A stretch of 64,000 nt of DNA from NCBI GenBank assembly GCA_031216445.1, contig CM062208.1, forward strand, positions 6,166,001-6,230,000. The letters run 5' to 3'. The notes beneath the pieces are model-generated. The model was not told the origin of the DNA. It was given only the letters and a program-made list of their open reading frames with translations, and made no database searches. Positions within the stretch are counted from its first letter, which is position 1. Each line of letters begins with the position of its first letter. This document shows, in pieces, positions 1 to 10,479 of this stretch. This stretch comes from Lateolabrax maculatus (taxonomy: Eukaryota; Chordata; Actinopteri; Acropomatiformes; Lateolabracidae). Position numbers and translations under genes: made by a program.

Positions 1-3000
1 TCATCCGATACACACACCTGCGTCTGGAAGGTGTGTTTAATTCCTCTTCATACAGTATATCTTCGTTAGAAATTGGAATGATTGCTGTTGTCAGAAGCCT
101 AATGTTTCTTTTTCCACAGACGGGACACAGTTGACGTCCCTGCCTGAAAGGTGTCACAGCTCCAATCATATTTATAAGTGGTGGTTGATGGTGACGCTTC
201 CCTACACTGGCTGCAACACAGCAGTGCAGGTAAAATGTTGACTTCTTTGTCTGGATGAATTGCTTGAAACGCTGCCTCAAAGTTTAAGGCTGGGAATATG
301 CTTTTCTTGTCAACAAATCAAAGAACAATGACTAGATCTACTAACATGTATCTTATCAAACACATCAGTGACCCACACTGTTGCACTGTGTGATGTGTTC
401 CTTCGTTAGCATGAACATACTGCAGTTTATTTTGACCCGGACACCTTCCTGCTGCTGGAAATACTCACTGGAGCACTAGATGTGTATTAATCCCCTGCTT
501 GAAATAGTCCCAAACAAAACCAAAATTTATTTCAGTTTGAACAATTGCTAAAACCAAAATGCTGTTTTTAGGAAAATACGTTTCCCTTTTTAAAAAATTG
601 AAACTATATTTGAATCATTTACTTGACTATTGGGGGGGGGAGAATTGTTTTTGCAAATGAATGCAAATGTATTAAATGTATTGAGGGAGTGCTGAACTGT
701 TTGTAGGTTTGTGAAATGAAGCGCTGCTCTTAATAAGTCATGTTCATGTATTTCAAGTCTGAACCACACTGTCCTCAATTCTTACAAACACACCTTCAAT
801 AAAGTTTGAACAAATGCTCATGACTGTTAAATAACAGTTTTATTTGGGAAGACAAAGTAAAGTCACAACTAGCTGTATTTAGATTTAATGTTTAAACATG
901 TAAAATCTTAAACCTGTAGAAGTAAAATCTAAATATTTAATGATTGTTTTTGTAGCAGTGCAGAGAAGTCTCATAATCTCATAAATATAAGCTTTAGGAT
1001 TACTGTGAAATATCCTCAACTGAAAACATACTGTAGAAATGCAAAATAAACTGATACATGGACAAGATTTCTACTGTTAATTATAGTGGGGTTGGAAACT
1101 TAACTACAAAAGTACACAACTATTGACTCTAAAACACTTATTTAATGCATTCATATGTAAAGTTACAATATCGACCAATTATTGACAAACCGTTCTTCAG
1201 AGCCCCCCAGCAGGAGTTGAAAGGTGTTGGAAAAAACAAAATTAGCATTTCTGTGTCTATCTTGTCTGTTACGTTATTATCACGAGGTCATGCCTTCACT
1301 TTTGAAACGGGTGGAGAAGCAACAAAGTGTACTGTTGAGGTGTGTGCGTGTGTTTTAATATTTAAGCCTGTATTTTCCAATTCAGTTTTATATTTTCTAC
1401 AATATTCTCCCTCAGACTCCATGTAGTTCTGAGAATATTTGTAGACAAACATTACTGTTTTGATTCAGAAGCCTAACTGTACAGTGTATTAAAGTGTATG
1501 TAAAATCAACATTTCAGACATTTTTGCAAATTTTTTTAAAGGAAAAACTAAAATAAAACAGTGCTCAGATCCTTCACTCAGTACTATTCATTAACAAGGA
1601 TGGGATTAGCCTAAATTGCCTAACAGTACACACAATGTTTGTGGAAGTTCACGTTTTGGATGGTAAAACCAGGTGTTAATGTGAAAAGGGTTATGTCCGA
1701 CCATATCAAGTTAACAAGAAAACAAGTAAACAATTTATGAATTACAAATGCATGCCTCCACTTAGCAGGAATATAGAGTCACTAATTTTAAATCACACTA
1801 AGAAGTATTGTTTTTAATCCCTTAATGAAATGTAAATACGACACTCTAAGGGGTCGTGTTTACGTCCCACCCCTCCACCTTTCTGATTGTTGAAGTTGGT
1901 AACAACCAATGAAATTAACAAAATGTCCAGATAGCCAGCTTTATGCCCTGTGGGGTTAGGTTGCGAGTTAACCAGACTACTCTTATGTGTACAGTAAACA
2001 AACTATTGATGTAATAACAGTAATAAATGTAAAAGTATATATATAAAATTAATATTTACCTTTTAAAATTACATAGAAAAACGTTAAGTTAGTATGGACA
2101 AACTTTTTATATAATGAGCTACATGTTTGTCATTATACATTGTATGTCATTTAAGAAAGCAGAAGAATACAGTAATTTAGTAAAGTCGGTATTGGCATAA
2201 TACTTAAAATAACAGTTGGGTTATTTGCAATGTCCGTAATTTTAGTTTTGTATACAATTTTAAAAAAACTGAAAACTAATGTTTTTTTTCTGCAGGGGTG
2301 GGTTTTTTTTTTCAAATTTTTTAATAGCCAATAAACTGACCACAAAAAACAATCTTTGCTATGGCCGACAGCTGTGCTTTCCCTGTGATCAGCAGCACTA
2401 CAAGCACTAATCGATCTATGAAGGCATTTTGTGACGTCTATGACTTGAATGCTTCTTTTGATGCCTGCTACAATTGAGAATTTTGTCTATCCCCAGACTG
2501 GAGATGGAATTGGTTCCCGGCCGTTGAAACTGCATTACTTCGACCGGCTGCTGCAGGAGAACATGACGGGCATGGCTGTCTGCGAGAATCCACTAGTGTC
2601 GCCACAAGCAGCGTCACCACTGGTGACTTGTAGAACAACACGTGTCACTGTGAAGCTGCCTCATGAAACAAGACTGAGGAAAGTGAAAGCGCTTGGTAAG
2701 GACTGGGTAGTTAGAGTGTGCATAAACACACTTTGAAATAAATAAAATATCTCTTATCTATCTTGCATCAATAACTCAGATTGTCACACATACAACCCTG
2801 ATATTATATTGTTATAATGGCTAATGTAGTGGAAAAATTAAAAGAAATTATTTTTTATTTTTTTCTGCAGATTTCTTCACAAACAAAGGATACTCAGTGA
2901 GACAACGGAGGACCCACAGTGCATTATTTGTGGAGATGTCAAAGTTACCTGACATGGTAAGAGAAGTGCAAAACATGTTAAAATGCATTTTATTGTGAGA

Positions 3001-5734
3001 GCTAAATAATAAATGTTCACAGAATTTTGGCTTTGAACTGGTTTACGCTGACGCTACTGGGAGACTGTGCACGATGCTGGCAGCTTGTTCCCGCATGTTG
3101 CCAGAAAGAGTCGGGAGGCATCGTGTAAGGAGATCGCTGGAGGAACCAGATGTAGTCGAACTGTCGGGCTCCAATGACCCTCCCAACGAACAAGACGGAG
3201 CGGCCGAAGTCGTCGAGGGAGCCGACGAACAAGACGGAGCGGCCGAAGTCGCAGAGGGAGCCGGCGAAGATGCGGCCGAAGTCGCAGAGGGAGCCGGCGA
3301 AGATGCGGCCGAAGTCGCAGAGGGAGCCGGCGAAGACGCGGCCGAAGTCACAGAGGGAGCCGGCGAAGACGCGGCCGAAGTCACAGAGGGAGCCGGCGAA
3401 GACGCGGCCGAAGTCAACGAGGGAGCCGGCGAAGACGCGGCCGAAGTCACAGAGGGAGCCGGCGAAGACGCGGCCGAAGTCACAGAGGGAGCCGGCGAAG
3501 ACGCGGCCGAAGTCGTCGAGGGAGCCGCTGCCGTCGACGCCGAAGTCGTCGAGGGAGCCGCTGCCGTCGACGCCGAAGTCGTCGACCTTGACGACGCCGA
3601 AGACGAAGCGGACGAAGCCGACCTTGACGACGACGAAGCCGACGACGAAGCCGACCTTGACGACGACGAAGCCGACGACGAAGCCGACCTTGACGAACCG
3701 GACGAAGCCGACCTTGACGACGACGAAGCCGAAGACGAACCGGACGAAGACGACCTTGACGACGACGAAGCCGACGACGAAGCCGACCTTGACGAACCGG
3801 ACGAAGCCGACCTTGACGACGACGAAGCCGACGACGAAGCCGACCTTGACGAACCGGACGAAGCCGACCTTGACGACGACGAAGCCGACGACGAAGCCGA
3901 CCTTGACGAACCGGACGAAGCCGACCTTGACGACGACGAAGCCGACGACGAAGCCGACCTTGACGAACCGGACGAAGCCGACCTTGACGACGACGAAGCC
4001 GACGACGAAGCCGACCTTGACGAACCGGACGAAGCCGACCTTGACGACGACGAAGCCGACGACGAAGCCGACCTTGACGAACCGGACGAAGCCGACCTTG
4101 ACGAACCGGACGAAGCCGACCTTGACGAACCGGACGAAGCCGACCTTGACGAACCGGACGAAGCCGACCTTGACGAACCGGACGAAGCCGACCTTGACGA
4201 ACCGGACGAAGCCGACCTTGACGAACCGGACGAAGACGACGACGAAGCCGAAGACGAACCGGACGAAGCCGACCTTGACGACGACGAAGCCGAAGACGAA
4301 CCGGACGAAGCCGACCTTGACGACGACGAAGCCGAAGACGAACCGGACGAAGACGACCTTGACGACGACGAAGCCGAAGACGAACCGGACGAAGACGACC
4401 TTGACGACGACGAAGCCGAAGACGAACCGGACGAAGACGACCTTGACGACGACGAAGCCGAAGACGAACCGGACGAAGCCGACCTTGACGACGACGAAGC
4501 CGACCTTGACGACGACGAAGCCGACCTCGACGACGAAGACGACGAACCGGACGAAGCCGACCTCGACGACGACGAAGACGAACCGGACGAAGCCGACCTC
4601 GACGACGACGACGCCGAACCGGACGAAGCCGACCTCGACGACGACGACGCCGACCTCGACGACGCTGAAGACGAAGCCGACCTCGACGAAGCCGACGACG
4701 TCGACCTTGACGAAGACGAAGCTGCCGAGCTTGACGACAAAGGCGAAGACGGCGAAGAAGACGGCGAAGACGGCGACGGCGAAGACGGCGACAAAGGCGA
4801 AGACGTCGAAGACGACGGCGAAGACGGCGAAGACGGCGAAGACGGCGACGGCGAAGACGGCGACAAAGGCGAAGACGTCGATGACGAAGGCGGCGACGAC
4901 GAAGACGTCGACGACGAAGGCGGCGACGACGAAGACGTCGACGGTGAAGACGGCGACGACGAAGGCGGCGACGGTGAAGACGGCGACGACGAAGGCGGCG
5001 ACGGTGAAGACGGCGACGACGAAGGCGACGACGGCGACGACGTCGATGACGACGTCTTCGTCGTCGACGGTGAAGACGGCGACGACGACGGCGACGACGG
5101 CGACGAAGGCGAAGACGTCGATGACGAAGAAGCCGAAGGCGAAATTGACGACGAAGAAGCCGTAGACGAAGAAGACGTTAACGAAGAAGCCGATGGAGCC
5201 GAAGACGTCGCCGAAGGCGAAATTGACGACGAAGAAGCCGTAGACGAAGAAGACGTTAACGAAGAAGCCGATGAAGACGTCGCCGACGCAGCCGCCGAAG
5301 ACGAAGAAGGCGACCTTGACTATGACGATGAAGAAGACGACGAGGGAGACGAAGAAGGTGACATTGACGACGAGGGAGACGAAGAAGGTGACATTGACGA
5401 CGAAGAAGCTGAAGACGTCGCCGACGCAGCCGCCGAAGGCGACCTTGACTATGACGACGAAGAAGGCGACCTTGACTATGACGACGAAGAAGGCGACGAG
5501 GAAGCCGAAGACGAAGGTGACATTGATGATGAAGAAGCCGACGAAGAAAGTGAAGACGACGCCGCCGCCACCGCCGCCACCGCCGCCGAAGAAGGCGACC
5601 TTGACTATGACGACGAAGAAGACTACTATGACTACTATGATGACTATGACGAGGAAGACTACTATGATGACTATGACGAGGAAGACTACTATGATGACTA
5701 TGACGAGGAAGACTACTATGATGACTATGTTTAA
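1..5734 (+). CDS. Partial gene: ZP-N-like secreted head with a giant Asp/Glu-rich repeat tail
   Basis: Unrecognised gene, cut at its 5' end by the window. Exons read from splice sites and phase: 1-30 (partial), 120-229, 2497-2695, 2871-2956, 3023-5734. They join in one frame and give 1044 visible residues plus TAA at 5732-5734. The first four exons and the start of the fifth encode about 160 ordinary residues with spaced cysteines, a PYTGCN motif, an N-M-T glycosylation sequon and a CRTTRVTVKLP stretch. These resemble ZP-N-like domains of fish extracellular or egg-coat proteins; that is family memory and weak. A basic RHRVRR site at 3116-3133 fits furin cleavage. After it come about 866 residues dominated by D, E and A, with G, P, L and V, three Lys and no Arg or His that I can see, ending in Tyr-rich acidic repeats. 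I infer a secreted protein whose acidic tail could bind calcium or cations. The 230-2496 intron holds nothing I recognise. Confidence 0.7.
3257..3586 (+). repeat. 33-bp tandem repeats in the acidic exon
   Basis: Ten in-frame 33-bp units. Eight encode GAGEDAAEV plus a variable two-residue linker (AE, TE, NE or VE), and the last two encode GAAAVDAEVVE. The array opens the acidic tail just after the furin-like site. Unit length is a multiple of three throughout, so gains and losses of units keep the frame. Confidence 0.9.
3587..4700 (+). repeat. Interleaved 24-bp and 33-bp acidic repeats
   Basis: Higher-order array of 24-bp units encoding DLDEPDEA and 33-bp units encoding DLDDDEADDEA or DLDDDEAEDEP, alternating in blocks. 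Positions 4070-4237 hold seven consecutive 24-bp units, the last ending in Asp instead of Ala. The code is built almost only from GAC, GAA, GCC, CTT and CCG, which makes the segment strongly GC-rich against AT-rich flanks. Such arrays are prone to collapse during assembly, so copy number should be treated as provisional. Confidence 0.9.
5648..5728 (+). repeat. Three 27-bp repeats encoding DEEDYYDDY
   Basis: Three identical in-frame units give DEEDYYDDY three times at the extreme C-terminus, immediately before the final Val and the stop. Tyrosines surrounded by Asp and Glu are the usual setting for tyrosine sulfation in secreted proteins; whether it happens here is inference. Confidence 0.9.
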
Positions 5735-5738
5735 TAAA
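5733..5738 (+). terminator. Poly(A) signal overlapping the stop codon
   Basis: AATAAA begins on the second base of the TAA stop codon at 5732-5734. If used, the 3' UTR would be only about 15-35 nt. The same TTTAATAAAACAAC context occurs again at about 6542-6557 in the decayed duplicate. Confidence 0.6.
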
Positions 5739-6538
5739 ACAACCTAATTTCATATAATTTTTGGGGTATTTCTTTCTTTATTACAAAGATTTGAATACGA
5801 TTGCACCAATTTAAAAGTAGTTAATTTGTTAAAGTGGTTTGAAAACAGAAAGATGTTTTGTCTGAAGCATTTAGCTCAATTCATTCGGCTTTAGAAAGCA
5901 AAGGAGCTTGGGGGTGAATGAAGTAACTGAGAAAATGTACAGTGTTAGACAGAGAGGACCAGGAAACTCTCCCTGGCTCTATGGAAGAGAAACGTCTCCC
6001 GCTCAGCTGTCACTTCCTCCGGACTGCAGCCAGACTAATTCACTCATCAAGCATCTCCCAGTTCCTCATTCTTCGACGTTTCAGATGACGACTCAGGTGT
6101 GAGTAATAATTAACTAACCAATGCTTGTGCTGTTTTATTTGGTTATTTACACTAGCAAGTGAAGCGGCCACTTGTTCTAGGTCACTTCACCGACTACGCT
6201 CCAAGCAAGAAACTCAGGCCTGCATCGTTTTTGGTTTAAAAAAAGTCACTTATTGTGGTTGCAGTGTGTGTATGACTGTGGGCTGATTAGAGGCTTTTAA
6301 GATAGAAAAAGTCATATTTCAGAACTGAACAGAGATTTACTAAGTTACGAGGTTTGAGACAGTTGTGACTTCAAAAAGGTAAATGCATTTAAGTGTTGTG
6401 GTAAATTTGTCTCTAAAAGTAGTTTAAATATTAGTTTCATTTAACTAAATAACTTTTTGCATTCTGTCATATTTTCTGTGATGAAGCAAGACGCCAACGA
6501 AGAAGACTCCGCTAGACGTCGACAAAGAAGATGGTGTC

Positions 6539-6711
6539 TATGTTTAATAAAACAACTTTAATTTCATAATTTTCTCAGGTTTTTTTTTTTTATTGCAGTG
6601 ATTCAAATACGATTTCCCATTGCACCAATTTCAAAAGGAGTTAATTTGTTAAAGCAAAGTGGTTTGAATACAGAAATGTTTTGTCTGAAGCATTTAGCTC
6701 AATTCATTCAG
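6539..6711 (+). pseudogene. Decayed duplicate of the acidic gene's 3' end
   Basis: This stretch aligns by eye with 5726-5887 of the acidic-tail gene: TATGTTTAATAAAACAAC, then an AATTTCATA block, then TTTGTCTGAAGCATTTAGC and AATTCATTC in the same order and spacing, with small indels. Just upstream, 6488-6538 keeps GAC/GAA-rich sequence that looks like a remnant of the array, now interrupted by CGA/AGA codons. It is a direct duplicate about 0.8 kb away with almost all of the repeat coding lost. Confidence 0.8.
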
Positions 6712-8940
6712 TTCATCTCTGACATGGAGGCTTTAGACACAACCCTGAAAGCTGATATCTGACAATTCCACAGAACTCCTGACTCAAGTTCACTGACTGC
6801 AGCTTCGAGAGACTGTATTTGCCCTGTGTTGTTTTGATTTACCCATTTTACCTTTTTTAACCCTGATCTGACACTAAAGGACAGTCCGGGAGTTCTCCTG
6901 GTGCTCCCGATGGCCTGGACGGAAACTACTTGTTGCCGATGAAAAAGTAAAAAACTAATCTGTGATCGGTCATAAACTCCGGTCTCCCATACTTAATTCA
7001 GATGGATAACTAAAACTTACTGGCCGAATAGTGAATCTGAACAGTTCGACGAGAAATTGTGGAAGAACTTCCTCTTCAGGATCCAGTTTTACAAAGACTG
7101 ACTTGGCTTTGATGTTATTAATAGTCAGACTTCATACCCATTGGATAGGGACAGGATACATAAAGTATTGTCTTCTTTTGTCATGAGTGATAAACTATCC
7201 ATAAAAATGACATTTACTAGCTTTGTGTATGACTTGTATTGTTTCTTTTGATGTTACACTATACCTAAAAAATATAAAACCTCTGTTCACATAATAATAC
7301 AGCATACAACAATATTTCAAAATAAGTTTTCTTACAAATTTGTGTTTGTCTCGTTCATCAACGTAAAAATGCCCCCTTATCACCTTATCACCCAACATCA
7401 GCGCTGGACCGGCTACAGGCTCTTGTGGCTGAAATGAGACGTTTAACAATCTTGTGACAGAGAAGACCATCATTTACTATAATGTAACAGCTAACATGCT
7501 GCCATAAACACCATACATCAAGTCAGTTCCAATGATTTTTTTTAATATATTTGGCAATCAAAGATGATTTTGATTTGAATCATTATTTACAGATCAGTAT
7601 GTACAGTGGTCAAAGAGCAGGGGACTGTAGCTACACTGTGAGTGCACCAGGGCGATTAAAGGAGGGGGCAGAAGTAGCTGACATTCATCCTTCTTTCAAA
7701 TTATGGAATGAATAAATCCAATAATGACTTATTTCATTCATCGATTCAACACCAAAAGGCATGTATGCATAGCTCGGTCACGTATTTGGCGACGCACACA
7801 CGCCTCTTGCACACACACACACACACAGAATAAATATACACACACTGTATATGAACAATCCACTGATAGGTAAGACAATAGATAGACAATGTGCATGGGC
7901 TGAGCCTTAGTTAAAAGTCTCACCTGATCACACACATTCATACATACACACACATAGACCCTCACACATACACAGAACTACAGCTACACACGACACACAC
8001 CGCTAGACTCGTCTGAGCCTCTCATGTCATCAATGGTTTTATATCTGGGAACTTGGGGCTAATGTTTCCAAATTCAGAGAAAATAAGAATGTTTTTGTTA
8101 AGTAGAAATAAGGTTATTTTAAAAATCTTAATGCATTTTTGAAGATATATCCATAATCGCCATCATAAAACTTTTCTATCCTGCCGGTTCCACAACTATT
8201 TTTTTGGTTGCAAACTTATAAATAAAACTGATTTAGAATACGGTATATAGTATAATAGTTTACATTTTCATCATGTTATCTCAGATTAATTATTACCAAA
8301 ACTGTACTGTGGAAGGGAGCAACATTTTTTTGATGTTCCATTGCTTTTTCTAAATAAAACCTCATTACAGAAAAAAAAAGCAGCCTAAAATGCAGTTATT
8401 AATCAACTAACAAGCAGAGTTAGTTTTAAATGTGGCAGAATTTTATTCATTTGTAATCTCGTTAGGCTGTTGTCAAGAAAATTCAAAAGGATGCCAGAGG
8501 CAACTGAACTTTGTTCCAACTGTTTAAAGAATATGAAACCTTTCCAAAGACCCCACTGATACCAAAGATATTCCTTCTAGTCTTTAACCTGTTTGCTGAT
8601 GTGCATTTCTGTTTCTTATTATGGATTTGTCTCCAAACATGCATTAAAGTTTGTTAACCTGCCTGGTTTTTATGTCTGTAACATTTTTGATGAAAACAGA
8701 GGGGTTATTTCGGCAACTTGAATGTAATCATGAAGGGAAAAGTCTCAAATGTAAAAATGATGATCACTTGAGAGTCACAGGAACAGCACTGACAGCTGGA
8801 CACACTCAGTCGAAGTTACAGTACTTGAGTAGCTGATCGAGGCGTACACACATCTAGGGCTTTGGTGCATCATGGGACAATCAGGACAGTTATTCTTCAG
8901 TTCAAAGGAGCACGACAGGCGCCGATCTGATTGATCAGTC

Positions 8941-8960
8941 TATATATGTATATATATATA

Positions 8961-9012
<52 letters not shown>

Positions 9013-9060
9013 TATACACATACATATACATATATATTTATTTATGTATTTATATCTATA
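8941..9060. repeat. TA-rich dinucleotide tract
   Basis: Long run of TA with scattered GTA and CACA interruptions, self-complementary on both strands. It lies just downstream of the likely trappc10 poly(A) site on the minus strand. Confidence 0.95.
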
Positions 9061-9104
9061 AATCCTTTCAATGAGCTATGTACAAAGTATGGCAAAGAAA
9101 ATTC

Positions 9105-9110
9105 TTTATT
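9105..9110 (-). terminator. trappc10: Candidate trappc10 poly(A) signal
   Basis: AATAAA on the minus strand, about 230 nt after the trappc10 stop codon. No other hexamer lies nearer in the 3' direction that I noticed. Use is inferred from position. Confidence 0.5.
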
Positions 9111-9335
9111 TAAATTTTATCAGCAGATGTCACTGGCTCTTCATTGCGTCTAGTCCGTAATGTCTCCAGTAATGTGAACGTTTCATGCTTAGGGGTGAGT
9201 CCATACCGGCAACCTGCAGCGGTCTTGACACGGACTCATGGACCCAAATTTGCCCCAAAGCAAAAGCTCAGCAGAGTCCAACCAGGGCCTGGGTTCAGTT
9301 CTATAAGAAGGGGGCGGGCAGTCTCGCCACCAGGG

Positions 9336-10440
9336 TCATGTAGCGTTGACCTCCATGATGTGGTCATCGGGGGCGGGCAACACCAGGACCTGCTGTGTGA
9401 GGCTGTGGTTGAACACCTGTCCGGGGCTGAAGGGCTCCAGACGCGGCATGGCCACGCCCTTCTGCTGCTGGTCGCCGCTGCCCACAGAGTGCACGCTGCC
9501 CCGGCTGCGGATGCTCGCCGTGTCCCCCTGGTCGTCCAGCGTCTTGTCCAGCAGGGACAGACTGTCGTTCTCCACGCAGCTGTCTGAGGATGGCAAGAAA
9601 AAAAAACTAATTACTGAGCGTCCACAGGATGAGAACGAAGATTGACAAGTCAGCAGAAGTCCATCTGCTATAATGAAAGGAAAATGCTCTTGTGTTTCTA
9701 TTTCTATTATTATTATTATTATATTCTTGGGTTGTCCGTCCATCCATCCGTCCCATTCTCAATAACGCAATATCCCAAAACGGCTTGAAGGAATTTCATT
9801 ACATCTGGCACAAACATCCACTTGGACTTAAAAATTAACTGATTACATTTTGGTGATTAAAGGTCAAAGTTCGAGGTCACTGTGACCTCACAAAACACGT
9901 TTTTGGCCATAACTCAAGAATTAATACACTAATTATGACAAACACACAACACATTTAAAGTTTATACTAAATGATAACAGAATAGTGGTTTAATAAGGTT
10001 GATATGTTGAATATTTAGCTGCCCTTTTCTCTCTTAGGACAACTACCACAACTACTTCACTTCTGCGACGCTACCTGCTGCTGTTGGATCATCAGCTGAC
10101 AGAAATTCAATATTGTACCTGCTGCTTGAATGACATTCAAGTGGTTTCCCTGCTTTTTCTGCTACACAACGTGGGATGACAGCAAATTCAAAAAGAGTGC
10201 ATCTACTGTTTTCCAGGAAGTTCAAGTCTCCATTCCTTACCAGGGTCTGGTTGAATGGCCACTGCTGCAGTGTGAGGCAGGTACTTCAGCACCTTGATCT
10301 TGGGGAAGGGCAGGTGTCCTGCAAACAGAGGCATCACCTCGATCTGCACCTTGTGGGTGGCGCTGGCCGTCATAGGCATCGACACCATCCCTGAACTCTT
10401 CCCGCAAACCGCCCAGTTGCTGCTGCTGTCAGCCACTGTT

Positions 10441-10479
<39 letters not shown>

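Larger units (their letters stand above)
5735..9104. other. Intergenic: acidic-tail gene to trappc10
   Basis: About 3.4 kb of AT-rich DNA between the 3' end of the acidic-tail gene and the 3' end of trappc10 on the other strand, so the two genes converge. It contains the decayed duplicate at 6539-6711, a short CA repeat at 7810-7827 and a TA-rich tract from 8941. I see no further coding exon. Confidence 0.6.

Noticed and set aside
3043..4866. 607-codon Ser-rich open frame on the minus strand
   Set aside because: It is the reverse complement of the GAC/GAA/GCC array. Its Ser/Ala/Arg runs follow from that composition, and the real exon on the plus strand has splice support and ordinary flanking protein sequence.
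3174..5165. 663-codon Lys/Thr/Pro-rich open frame on the plus strand
   Set aside because: Frame-shifted reading of the same repeats (ACG, AAG, CCG codons). It begins inside the exon and has no non-repeat sequence resembling a protein.
5256..5753. His/Ser/Arg- and Thr/Lys-rich frames over the end of the array
   Set aside because: Shadows of the Asp/Glu/Tyr repeats on the other strand and in another frame.
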